The notes under the pieces were generated by a model, which did not search any database, was not told the origin of the DNA, and worked only from the letters and a program-made list of their open reading frames with translations. A DNA stretch of 48,524 bases from an uncultured Nitratifractor sp. (GTDB taxonomy: Bacteria > Campylobacterota > Campylobacteria > Campylobacterales > Sulfurovaceae): positions 1 through 48,524 of the forward strand of contig CAJXJF010000007.1 in the NCBI GenBank assembly GCA_913054475.1, in the 5' to 3' direction. Shown one piece after another: positions 29,181 through 37,378 of the stretch (position 1 is the first letter of the stretch; each line of letters starts with the position of its first letter). The position numbers were made by a program, and so were the translations under genes.

Positions 29181-31914
29181 ACTCTCCCTCCTTTTCGGAT
29201 AGCGGCAGTGTAATGACGACCTGGGCACCGCCGCTCTCTCTATTTTCAAGTTTCATCTCACCTTTTAGTTCGAATTCGATCATCTGATGGATATATTTCA
29301 GTCCGAAGCCACCACCGTCACTTTTGGTCGTTTTCAACTTGGCAAAATCTGTCTCGACAAAACCTTTGCCATCATCTTCGATCGTGATCGTGCAGACTCT
29401 CTTCTTACGATCGATGGAGGCTTTCACTCCGATTTCGGTGACCTCTTCTGCCTCGAGGGCATTTAGCAGAGGATGAAAGAGGATCATATAGAGATAGCTC
29501 GTATGCTCCGCCTTGATGGTGACAGGCTCGATGTGGTAATGAAGCTTCACCTTTGCGCTATCGATCTTGTATCGCAGATCGTCGATCAGGGCTCCGTAGA
29601 GTTCCTCGAGAGTCTTGTAGCCATATGTCGCGCTGGAGATATAGCGTTTGGGATAGTTGGATACCGTAATGAGCAGATCGACCGTCTCATCGACTATCTT
29701 TTCGATCTCATCCGCCGAATAACTATCCCGAAAGTCGCGGATGGCTTCCAGATTGGCTTTGGCTGTGTTGAGCGGTGTCCCCATGGCGTGGGAGAGGTTG
29801 CGAAAGAGGGCATCGAGGGTATTTTTGCTCGTGAGATAATCGACCTTCTCTTTGAGCCTCTCGTTGTCGATATGCTCTCGTATATCTCTCCCAAGCCACG
29901 CCACGAACCCTTCGAGTATCTTTAGCTGGTTCTCACTTAGGGGATTTTCGCGGTCGAATTCGATATTGACAGCGCCCAGCACTTCACCTGCGAAAGATAG
30001 TTTCGAGATAAACGCGGATTTCGTATTGGAGCCCTCTATGATTATAAAATGAGACTCTCTTGCTATATCGGGAATATAGCGTGTCTTCTCCTCTACCTCT
30101 TCTGCCTCTATGAAGTTTTTGATCGACCCATCTTTATTGAGCTTCTCTTCGATAGATCTCATATCCTCCTTCCCAACAGGCTCATTGCTGGAGTTGTAGG
30201 TGAAATACTCCATCTTCAGACGGTTTTTGTCCAGCAAAACGATGCCGAAATTGCCAAATCCCACGAACTCTTCCAAAAACTTTGTAGCCTGCTTCAATCT
30301 CTCTTCGTGCGACTCTTTGGAGATTGCCTGAATCATACTGCGCATAAAGTTTTCATGTCTCAGATTCGATACCCGTTTTTCGGCGACCGTAACCAAGTAT
30401 TCGATCTCTTCACGCAATTGGATATTCTCGGGCGTTTTTCTCATCCCATAAGCGTAGGGCTGGTTGGATTCGAGGTTGAGCACCCCTATCGCCCTACCCT
30501 CCGAAACGATGGGGAGGCAGAGTTCGCTCAGCATCTTGGAGTTGTTGGTAAAGAAGTCTATATTTTCGTCACCTCGATTTTTCGTCAACGCTTCGACAAA
30601 ACTTCTTTTCAAGCTCTTCTCCTCGGCCCTGGGATCCTCGAAGGCATCCCTATTCAGTACACAAAAGTGATTGTTGCGAAAGACCCAGCAGGAGATATTG
30701 CTATTGTAGATAGGTATAGGTTCTGTATTTTTACAACCAATACCCACCGTAGCTTTATATACGAGAAGATTTGTCAGAGGATCGAGTATCTTGATGGTCG
30801 TTTTGGTATTTTCGGACTCCTGATTGTAATGTCTATGTATCAAAGCACCCAACTCTTCCCATATCTCATCTTCATTCTCGGCTTCGAGTATCTTTTTTAC
30901 GAAGTCGATTAGATCCTTGTAGCAGTGATTGCGATTCATCAACTGCCAGTCTCGACGGATGCTGTTGGCGGAGAGCTGGAAGAGCCCTTTTAGCTCATCG
31001 TCGAAACTGTGCGAGCGATTGTGGCAATAGATCGAGATATTTCCAAGCGGAGTATTTTTATCCCCCACGCGAATCATCAATCCGCTCTCGATATTGAGAC
31101 TTTTTGCGGCATCTCGAATCGAACTAGCGACCGAATCATCGTCAACAAATGTCTTCATAGCTACATCGCTTATGACTCCGCTATCGCTGCAGAGCAGATC
31201 GTTGAGTAGCTTCACATCGCCGACCCGAAGCTCGGAGAGGGCCTCTCGTATGGACTCATCTTCGATATTGGACGCTATCAGCTTCATGATCCCGGCTTGG
31301 TACTCACGGATGATCACCGTGTAGTAGGGATAGTATTTGGCAAACACCTCTATATAGTGCTTGGCCAGCTGCCCGATATCTCCTACATTGTTATCCCTTT
31401 TGTGGCTCACTTCGGTGATGATTTTGTGGGTGGTAAGCTGACGCTGCTCGGTATGTAGGCGCATAGCCGTCACCAGCAGATCCTGCATGAAGTAGTCTCT
31501 GGCTTTGGAGACCGAGAGGGCTTCGTTGCTCTTGATAATATAGCCCTTGGCACCCAATCTGACCGATTCAATCCCCTCTTTTTGCAAATTCTCGCCATTG
31601 GCTGTCATAATGACAATCGGAGGCAGCGACGGATATTTTTGGGCGAGCTCTAGTATCTCGATAGCCCGTATACCACTCCCAAGATCGTAATCGCATACGA
31701 TAATATCGGCGATGTAGCTTTGGTGCTGCTCATTTATATAGTCATAAAAGGATTGACCATAGTCACTGTTTCGCACCTCTCCCGCATCGCTACCGAAACA
31801 GAGCGGCTCTATATGCTCACTATACTCCTCGTTTAGCTCGATATCTTCTTGCAGACTTCTCAAAAAGGCTCTGTCGTCATCGACGAAGAGTATCCGAATC
31901 TTTCTCTTGCTCAT
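29170..31914 (-). CDS. Hybrid signalling protein: receiver, three GAF-like domains, histidine kinase
   Basis: 914 residues, cytoplasmic. The receiver at 1-135 has a complete active site: D12-D13-D14, phospho-acceptor D75 (I-V-C-D-Y-D-L-G), T104 and K128. Three GAF-like modules follow at roughly 185-330, 345-510 and 525-690 ('LPIVSEGRAIGVLNLES' is a GAF landmark). The kinase core has H709 in N-L-S-H-A-M-G-T-P-L-N, N box H-P-L-L-N-A-L-E-A near 818, G1 E-D-D-G-K-G-F near 847 and G2 G-G-G-F-G-L. Having a receiver before its own kinase suits a relay position between the separate kinase and the receiver-HEPN protein. The ATG overlaps the upstream kinase's stop (ATGA) with GGAGG upstream. Confidence 0.9.
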   Translation of the reverse strand: MSKRKIRILFVDDDRAFLRSLQEDIELNEEYSEHIEPLCFGSDAGEVRNSDYGQSFYDYINEQHQSYIADIIVCDYDLGSGIRAIEILELAQKYPSLPPIVIMTANGENLQKEGIESVRLGAKGYIIKSNEALSVSKARDYFMQDLLVTAMRLHTEQRQLTTHKIITEVSHKRDNNVGDIGQLAKHYIEVFAKYYPYYTVIIREYQAGIMKLIASNIEDESIREALSELRVGDVKLLNDLLCSDSGVISDVAMKTFVDDDSVASSIRDAAKSLNIESGLMIRVGDKNTPLGNISIYCHNRSHSFDDELKGLFQLSANSIRRDWQLMNRNHCYKDLIDFVKKILEAENEDEIWEELGALIHRHYNQESENTKTTIKILDPLTNLLVYKATVGIGCKNTEPIPIYNSNISCWVFRNNHFCVLNRDAFEDPRAEEKSLKRSFVEALTKNRGDENIDFFTNNSKMLSELCLPIVSEGRAIGVLNLESNQPYAYGMRKTPENIQLREEIEYLVTVAEKRVSNLRHENFMRSMIQAISKESHEERLKQATKFLEEFVGFGNFGIVLLDKNRLKMEYFTYNSSNEPVGKEDMRSIEEKLNKDGSIKNFIEAEEVEEKTRYIPDIARESHFIIIEGSNTKSAFISKLSFAGEVLGAVNIEFDRENPLSENQLKILEGFVAWLGRDIREHIDNERLKEKVDYLTSKNTLDALFRNLSHAMGTPLNTAKANLEAIRDFRDSYSADEIEKIVDETVDLLITVSNYPKRYISSATYGYKTLEELYGALIDDLRYKIDSAKVKLHYHIEPVTIKAEHTSYLYMILFHPLLNALEAEEVTEIGVKASIDRKKRVCTITIEDDGKGFVETDFAKLKTTKSDGGGFGLKYIHQMIEFELKGEMKLENRESGGAQVVITLPLSEKEGEYEL

Positions 31915-33239
31915 TTCGCCTCCTCGGTCAGTGTGGTCAACTTCATGGCATCTCTCGGTAGAGTCAGTGTGAAGGTGGTCTTGTATCTCTTGTAATTTTC
32001 AAGCTCGATCCTGCCTCCGAGAAATCCGGCGATATAGCTACAGATAGGCAAGCCAAGACCGTTACCCTCCTCTTTGGTGGTATATCCCTCTTCGAAGAGT
32101 CTATCGACTACCGCCGGATCGATGCCGCGGGCATTGTCGCTGACTCGGATAAGCAGATGCTTTTCGTCGCTATTATCGACCTTGATATGAATGATCTTCG
32201 GCAAAGTTTCGATATCGCGATATGCTTCGATACTGTTGGTAACGAGATTCATCACCAGATGCATCAGCAAGGCACGGTCGGTATGGATGGGGCTGGGTGG
32301 AGAGTCGATTGTGATTTTGATCCCCAACCGTGTCGCCACGACATTGGCAATCAAGACCGCATCATGCAGGACTTTGGCAATATCCACCTCTTCGGTAGTG
32401 GCCTGCTTGGTGAGTTTGGAGATCGCCCTTGTGATGTCGGTGAGCGCTTCGAGTGTCGGCTCGACAACCTCTTCGATACTGCTTAGAAGTTTTGCCGTTT
32501 CCAAATGCGCCTCCTCGAGTGTCTCACTCTCGGCAATTCGCCCGATGCGTTTTTTGAGATTTTGGACCGATGTATAAAGTGTGACACCGCGATGATAAAT
32601 CTCGTGGGTTATCATCGAGGGGACAAGGGCTTTGAGCATCTCCATGCGCTGCTCGTAGATGAGCTTGGCTTTGCTCTTGATATTGAACGATGCCAACTCG
32701 TAGTAGTGCCCGAAGAGATAGAGTACCCGCTCGTCCTGTGTTATGGTCGTGGGAATCTTCTGAATCGAATTGTAACCGCTATACCATAGAACCATTATGC
32801 GATCCGGATGTTTTGGTGTAGCGCGAGGCAGATAGACCATCGTAGCCCAACCACCCCTACGAAACTCGCTTGGTGGAATGAAAAAGGATAAAAAATCGAT
32901 CATTCCCGAAGAGCTGTGGTAGCTATAGGCATCGCGACTCTTTTCGATATCTCTCAAACAGCCATTTTCGACCAGTTCGGTCACCCTTTGCGCATTTGCG
33001 CTACTATAATAGTCTCTCTTGAGATTGCGATAGATATTTTTGTCCCATATCTTGAAGAGCTCCAAATGCTCCCCTCTATTGTATCGTTCGAGAATAATTA
33101 TCACCCCTGCCGAAGAGATCTTCATAAGCTCATCTCCGAAATAGAGCAAAAGCTCTTCACGCAAACGATACGAGGCTATCTCTCTGAGGAGATTTACAAG
33201 TATCCGATCGTAGCTCCGGTGCCCCACATAACTCTTCAT
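31911..33239 (-). CDS. Soluble histidine kinase, first gene of the cassette
   Basis: 442 residues, no membrane helix, so it would sense a cytoplasmic cue. Residues 1-190 resemble a GAF-type sensor ('GVIIILERYNRG' near 45). The dimerisation/phosphotransfer helix has H212 in M-I-T-H-E-I-Y-H-R. The ATPase domain has N box M-N-L-V-T-N-S-I-E-A-Y at 330-340, G1 S-D-N-A-R-G-I-D at 367-374 and G2 G-N-G-L-G-L near 392. GGGGG five bases before ATG 33239 supports the start. Partner inference: phosphorylation of D75 of the next protein. Confidence 0.9.
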   Translation of the reverse strand: MKSYVGHRSYDRILVNLLREIASYRLREELLLYFGDELMKISSAGVIIILERYNRGEHLELFKIWDKNIYRNLKRDYYSSANAQRVTELVENGCLRDIEKSRDAYSYHSSSGMIDFLSFFIPPSEFRRGGWATMVYLPRATPKHPDRIMVLWYSGYNSIQKIPTTITQDERVLYLFGHYYELASFNIKSKAKLIYEQRMEMLKALVPSMITHEIYHRGVTLYTSVQNLKKRIGRIAESETLEEAHLETAKLLSSIEEVVEPTLEALTDITRAISKLTKQATTEEVDIAKVLHDAVLIANVVATRLGIKITIDSPPSPIHTDRALLMHLVMNLVTNSIEAYRDIETLPKIIHIKVDNSDEKHLLIRVSDNARGIDPAVVDRLFEEGYTTKEEGNGLGLPICSYIAGFLGGRIELENYKRYKTTFTLTLPRDAMKLTTLTEEAK

Positions 33240-33273
33240 CCATTCCCCCTCTCGACAGTTTGTAGATGGAGTT

Positions 33274-33302
33274 TTGACTTATACTATATTTGCACTTAGA
33301 AT
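33274..33302 (+). promoter_or_regulatory. Plus-strand promoter facing the NosL gene
   Basis: TTGACT at 33274-33279, 17-bp spacer, TAGAAT at 33297-33302. It is immediately followed by a strong Shine-Dalgarno and a 19-codon ORF. The same A/T-rich patch carries TATAGT on the minus strand (33283-33288), a possible -10 box for the histidine kinase operon, so divergent promoters may overlap. Confidence 0.45.
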
Positions 33303-33318
33303 AAGAAAAAGGAGGCAG

Positions 33319-33378
33319 ATGACGACAATAAGCCGACCCTTCTGCGCTACAAAAGTACAACTCGAGATAGCGGACTGA
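33319..33378 (+). CDS. Possible 19-aa leader or remnant peptide
   Basis: ATG 33319 is preceded by AAAAAGGAGG with three bases of spacing, and the ORF reads MTTISRPFCATKVQLEIAD, then TGA. It lies between the cassette promoter and the NosL gene, downstream of a good promoter, and ends four bases before a palindrome. It could be a leader peptide, the stub of a gene cut when the cassette entered, or chance. No family. Confidence 0.3.
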   Translation: MTTISRPFCATKVQLEIAD

Positions 33379-33382
33379 ATCT

Positions 33383-33396
33383 GCGACTCAAGTCGC
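33383..33396. repeat. Palindrome GCGACT-CA-AGTCGC
   Basis: Shares the GCGACTnnAGTCGC core with the palindrome at 162-179. It is followed by a second short GC-rich inverted repeat (GCGC-ccctat-GCGC at 33395-33408). No T run on either strand. Confidence 0.5.
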
Positions 33397-33444
33397 GCCC
33401 CTATGCGCGCGAAGTCGAGAAAAGTGGATTCGAGGATGTGAAGG

Positions 33445-34161
33445 TCACTCTTCATCGTAATCTATACCGTCGAGGGCCATCACCGTTTTGGCGTCTATCT
33501 CGTCGAAGCTCAGAATCTTTTCACCGTTGTGGTCGTTTTTGAACTCTTCGGCACTCTTTCTGTCGGCGAAGGGTATGAGCTCGTTTCCCATGGGGCCATA
33601 GACATTCGAGCCGACTACATACCAGGCCTTTCTGGCGTCTATGGCCCTAAGCGTATAGAAATCCTGTACCAGAATCTCTTTGATGGCGCTTCTGTCATAG
33701 GGGAAATCGCCGTCGAAGATATAGAATTTCATCATATCCTTCACCCCGTCGAAGAAGTACTCTTTGCCATCTATCGCAATCTTTGCGCTCCATTTGGGGT
33801 ATTTGTGTACGAACATACCGCAGACCGGGCACTTGGCATCTTCCGGTACATCGATGGGGCCGAAACTCTCCTTTGCCCCGGCGGCTTCGGCACTCTTCGA
33901 AGCCCTGTGCAGAAGGTAGTATGTCAGAGCTTTCAGGCGGCCGCTGTCGAGATAGCGGCAGGCGCCGCTCTTTCGGACGGCTTCTTCGAGCTCGTCGAAA
34001 GAGGCGGAGGCGGCTATCGGAGGTATTTTGGACTCGTCGCAGAGATAGCGGTAAACCTTCTCCCCTTTGGAGAGCATCTTGAGGTAGAGAGCCTGGGGCA
34101 TCTCGTGAGCGCTCCCGATAGAGAGAGAAAGAAAGATAGCTATGATAAATCTGGGTAACAT
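33445..34161 (-). CDS. NosL-like periplasmic protein
   Basis: 238 residues. The signal peptide is about residues 1-18 (MLPRFIIAIFLSLSIGSA, cut before H-E-M). There is no lipobox cysteine. The C-terminal half carries the NosL landmark C-P-V-C-G-M near residue 112 and 'DGKEYFFDGVKDMMKFY' near 133, the Cu(I)-chaperone fold used for nitrous oxide reductase. The N-terminal half has two further cysteines (Y-L-C-D-E-S; G-A-C-R-Y-L) of a small helical module. ATG 34161 has AGGAGG seven bases upstream; a TTG two codons earlier is rejected. No nosZ or other nos gene is in the window, so the metal partner is unknown. Confidence 0.8.
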   Translation of the reverse strand: MLPRFIIAIFLSLSIGSAHEMPQALYLKMLSKGEKVYRYLCDESKIPPIAASASFDELEEAVRKSGACRYLDSGRLKALTYYLLHRASKSAEAAGAKESFGPIDVPEDAKCPVCGMFVHKYPKWSAKIAIDGKEYFFDGVKDMMKFYIFDGDFPYDRSAIKEILVQDFYTLRAIDARKAWYVVGSNVYGPMGNELIPFADRKSAEEFKNDHNGEKILSFDEIDAKTVMALDGIDYDEE

Positions 34162-34254
34162 TTCCAATCCTCCTAATTGTAAAATCGATTCGCACTTGCC
34201 ATCGAATGGTAGCGAAGTTTACAGACAATCGGCAAAACGAGAAGAGCAGCTCTC

Positions 34255-35055
34255 CTATCTGCGAGCATCTGCCACTCTGTCGCTTTTCAAAGAAGATAGG
34301 AGACTCTCCTCTATACTATCCCACTCCCGCTGCATCTGCGAATAGGCTGCCTCTATAGCCTCGTTGACCCTGCCGAAATCGAAAAGCGGCATATCCGATA
34401 CGGCATCTATCATACGATAGGAGTCACACAACTGCCTCGATGGAAGCGTCGTACCCCTTAGAAGTATCATGACGGTATGTATCGTCAGAGATATCACCCC
34501 GGCGCTCCCCCTTTTGGGGAGCGGATTTACATCTATCCCCAGAATCGGCAGCTTGTATTTAAGCAGAGGACGCGCCGGCAGATTGTCACGGAATCCGCCG
34601 TCGGCGAAAAGCCTCCCCTCTACGGATACAGGGGAGAAGATGGGGGTAAGAGCGCTCGAAGCTATGACATTTCTTATCGGGTCTCCTTCGCTTAGATAGT
34701 GCACCTGGGCACTTTGCATATCCGTAACGGCACAGAAACACGGTATTTCGAGCTCATCGTAACTCTCTATCTGCAGGGCTTCGCGGAGCCTTCGCTCGAG
34801 CCTTTCGAGAGAGAATATTCCGGGAGAGCCTCTGAATCTGAAGATATCCCTCTTTTCAAGAGAGTGCAACAGCTCTCTCATCTCCTCCGTCTTCCAGGAG
34901 GCGGCCATGAGCAGAGCGACTATGGCACCGGCGCTCGAACCGGAAATGGCCGATACCCTCACCCCCTTCTCTTCGAGAAACTTCAACACTCCGATATGTG
35001 CCGCCGCCCTTGCGGCACCTCCGCTGAGAACCAATCCTATCTCCATCTTCTTCAT
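34255..35055 (-). CDS. Patatin-like phospholipase
   Basis: 266 residues. Serine lipid acyl hydrolase fold: oxyanion loop L-S-G-G-A-A-R near residue 10, nucleophile elbow G-S-S-A-G near 40, and the dyad aspartate in F-A-D-G-G-F-R-D-N-L-P near 151. This matches the RssA-type bacterial branch. No signal peptide, so cytoplasmic. Its ATG overlaps the PBP2 stop (ATGA), so it is the tail of the cell-wall/LPS run and may act in membrane lipid turnover. Confidence 0.9.
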   Translation of the reverse strand: MKKMEIGLVLSGGAARAAAHIGVLKFLEEKGVRVSAISGSSAGAIVALLMAASWKTEEMRELLHSLEKRDIFRFRGSPGIFSLERLERRLREALQIESYDELEIPCFCAVTDMQSAQVHYLSEGDPIRNVIASSALTPIFSPVSVEGRLFADGGFRDNLPARPLLKYKLPILGIDVNPLPKRGSAGVISLTIHTVMILLRGTTLPSRQLCDSYRMIDAVSDMPLFDFGRVNEAIEAAYSQMQREWDSIEESLLSSLKSDRVADARR

Positions 35056-36935
35056 CTTACTTCGACACTTTCGTTGATATCGAGCCCGAGCTCCTGCGCC
35101 TCTTTGATATCCTTGAGCCTTTTGAGCTCCTCTCTAACCTCTTCGAGGGGATGATTTTTGAAATAGCCGTTGTAGTAGAGCCAGCGGTATATTTTGGCGG
35201 CTATGGGACCGGCGCTGCTGCCTCCGTGCCCGCCGTGCTCCATGAGGACTGTCACCACATATTCGGGTTTTTTGTAGGGAGCGTAGGTGGTTATCCAGGC
35301 GTGGGACTTCTTGAAGTATGCCAAATCTTTCTCTTTGACTCTCTTTTTGACATCCTGGGGAATCGATACGACCTGCGCCGTACCCGTCTTGCCCGCCACA
35401 TCTATGGGAAGTCTGCTCATGGTCTTGTAGGCCGTACCCCGTCTATCGTTGCAGACATCGTGCATCCCCTCTCTAATAATAGCCATATGTACGGGATTGA
35501 AATTGATTTTGCGGGAGCTCATTTTCACCTTTTTACCAGCTATCTCTCTGGCGAATCTGGGGACGGGCAGTCTGCCCGTAGCGAGAAAGGCCGTATAGCG
35601 AGCCACCTGCAAAGGAGTGACATTGTCGTAGCCCTGCCCTATCGCACAGATTACCGTCTCTCCCTTGTACCAGGGCAGATTGTATCTCCTCTTTTTCCAT
35701 GCCTTGTTTGGAATGATACCTCTGTACTCTCTGGGAAGATCGACTCCGCTCCTGACTCCCAATCCTATGTCGTGTAGTGTTTTGGATATCTTGTCTATAC
35801 CCACTTTTAGGCTCTTTTCGTAGTAGTAAACATCGCAACTCTCTCTTATCGATTTTCTCAAATCTACCTCTCCGTGCCCCCACTGCGCCCAACATCTGAA
35901 TTTGTGTCTGCTCTTGTCTATGCGTATGAAACCCTTGCAGTATTCGTGCTCATCGAGTATCCCCTTGCCCTCTCTGGAGGTAGCGAGTGCCACCCCCATC
36001 TTGATGATGGAGCCCGGCGGATAGACGGCGTTGATGAATTTGTTGGTAAAGGGGTGTCCGAGATTGTTCTGCAGGGCTCTCCAGTCTTTTACGCTGATAC
36101 CGCCCACGAAGAGGTTGGGATTGAAGCTTGGATTGCTCACTGCCGCCAGAATCTCACCCGTAACCCTCATCACTATCACCACGGCCGCCCTCTTCTCGAG
36201 TATCTTGAAGATATATCTCTGAAGGTCCATATCGAGAAAGAGCTTTATGTTTCTATTGCTTACGGGCTCTTTGCGCTCGAGTACTTCGAGCTCCTGGTTT
36301 CTGGCGTTCACCTTGCTCAGCACATAGCCCAGCTCCCCTTCGAGTACTCTGTTGTAGTAGAGTTCAAGTCCGCTCTTTCCCGTTTTTCCCACGATATCGA
36401 CGACCTTGTCGGCTCTATTCTCCTTCCTGTTGGACCTGCCGACATATCCGACGATATGTGCGGCGTAGCCTCCGAAAGGGTAGTATCTCTTGGTCTCGGT
36501 ATCTATCTTGATCCTCGGATCGGCAATGAGTTTCGGATAGTAGCGCATCATATCGCTGTAGGATATGAAATCTATCACCTTGATATATTTGTGATTGTAG
36601 GGGGAGCTCATCTTTTTGTAAACCCTGTACATGACGGTCTCGTTGATATCGGGAAAGTAGCTTTTGAGTTCGGATACGACACTCGAAAGCTCATTGCCCC
36701 TATTTTGCAGATGGGGAGCGATAGATACCGAAAATCCGAGCTTGTTCACGGCGAGATAGTTGTCTTTGCTGTCGAAAATCTCTCCCCTTACGGGTTTGAG
36801 ATAGCTCTTTCGCTCTATATTCTCTTTGGCCAGCTTCTCGTAGTAGTAGTTGGACTTGATACTGATATGGTAGAGTCTGACTATCAAAAGCCCCCATACA
36901 GCGATAAAAATCAACACCAGAAGTCTATATCTCAT
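35052..36935 (-). CDS. mrdA: Penicillin-binding protein 2 (elongasome transpeptidase)
   Basis: 627 residues. One N-terminal membrane helix (about 4-22), a dimerisation ('pedestal') region with R-G-E-I-F-D near 50, then the transpeptidase domain: S-I-I-K (S-x-x-K) near residue 311, S-C-D (S-x-D/N) near 368, and K-T-G-T-A near 523. Cross-links peptidoglycan in side-wall synthesis with RodA. Neither rodA nor mreB is in the window. ATG 36935 overlaps the preceding membrane-protein stop. Confidence 0.94.
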   Translation of the reverse strand: MRYRLLVLIFIAVWGLLIVRLYHISIKSNYYYEKLAKENIERKSYLKPVRGEIFDSKDNYLAVNKLGFSVSIAPHLQNRGNELSSVVSELKSYFPDINETVMYRVYKKMSSPYNHKYIKVIDFISYSDMMRYYPKLIADPRIKIDTETKRYYPFGGYAAHIVGYVGRSNRKENRADKVVDIVGKTGKSGLELYYNRVLEGELGYVLSKVNARNQELEVLERKEPVSNRNIKLFLDMDLQRYIFKILEKRAAVVIVMRVTGEILAAVSNPSFNPNLFVGGISVKDWRALQNNLGHPFTNKFINAVYPPGSIIKMGVALATSREGKGILDEHEYCKGFIRIDKSRHKFRCWAQWGHGEVDLRKSIRESCDVYYYEKSLKVGIDKISKTLHDIGLGVRSGVDLPREYRGIIPNKAWKKRRYNLPWYKGETVICAIGQGYDNVTPLQVARYTAFLATGRLPVPRFAREIAGKKVKMSSRKINFNPVHMAIIREGMHDVCNDRRGTAYKTMSRLPIDVAGKTGTAQVVSIPQDVKKRVKEKDLAYFKKSHAWITTYAPYKKPEYVVTVLMEHGGHGGSSAGPIAAKIYRWLYYNGYFKNHPLEEVREELKRLKDIKEAQELGLDINESVEVR

Positions 36936-37378
36936 ATCAGCACCGCCACTACGATATCCATGATGAGAGAGAAGAACAGCAAAGAGTCGATACCCACACT
37001 GCTGGTACCGAATATGAAGTCGTAGGAGAGTATCATGAGCAGATAGAGGAGATCTATCGATACCACCGTAATGACGGCCACACAGGCCCTACATCTCTTG
37101 AGAAACGCCAGCTGCGGGTAGAAAAAGATATAGAAGACGAGAGTGGCCAGAAGTGTCAGAAAGAGCGGAAGAGAGAGATTGACTTCGAGATTGCACAGAT
37201 AGACGAACGCAAAGAGGATCCTCGCCGGCACTCTGCCCTGCATACCCCTTATCATCGTATAGCCGGCATATCCTATGAAGAGGGGAAGCGTGACATAGAT
37301 GGAGATGAGCATGGGATAGAGCAGTACGAAAAATATCGCGACACCCCGAACGACTATGGTTTTGAGCACACCCAACAC
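36932..37378 (-). CDS. Membrane protein upstream of PBP2 (possible MreD-like)
   Basis: 148 residues, almost entirely hydrophobic with four or five membrane helices (about 10-35, 38-50, 60-85, 98-118, 128-147). Starts at GTG, directly after the upstream stop. Size, topology and position before mrdA fit an MreD-type elongasome protein, and related genomes have an unnamed membrane protein here. Sequence identity to MreD is not visible to me, so this is a positional inference. Confidence 0.65.
   Translation of the reverse strand: MLGVLKTIVVRGVAIFFVLLYPMLISIYVTLPLFIGYAGYTMIRGMQGRVPARILFAFVYLCNLEVNLSLPLFLTLLATLVFYIFFYPQLAFLKRCRACVAVITVVSIDLLYLLMILSYDFIFGTSSVGIDSLLFFSLIMDIVVAVLI

Noticed and set aside
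25226-33444. Flanking direct repeats, integrase, transposase or tRNA target around the cassette
   Set aside because: I looked at both flanks and saw no repeated ends, recombinase or tRNA, so I do not claim a mobile element; only composition supports transfer.
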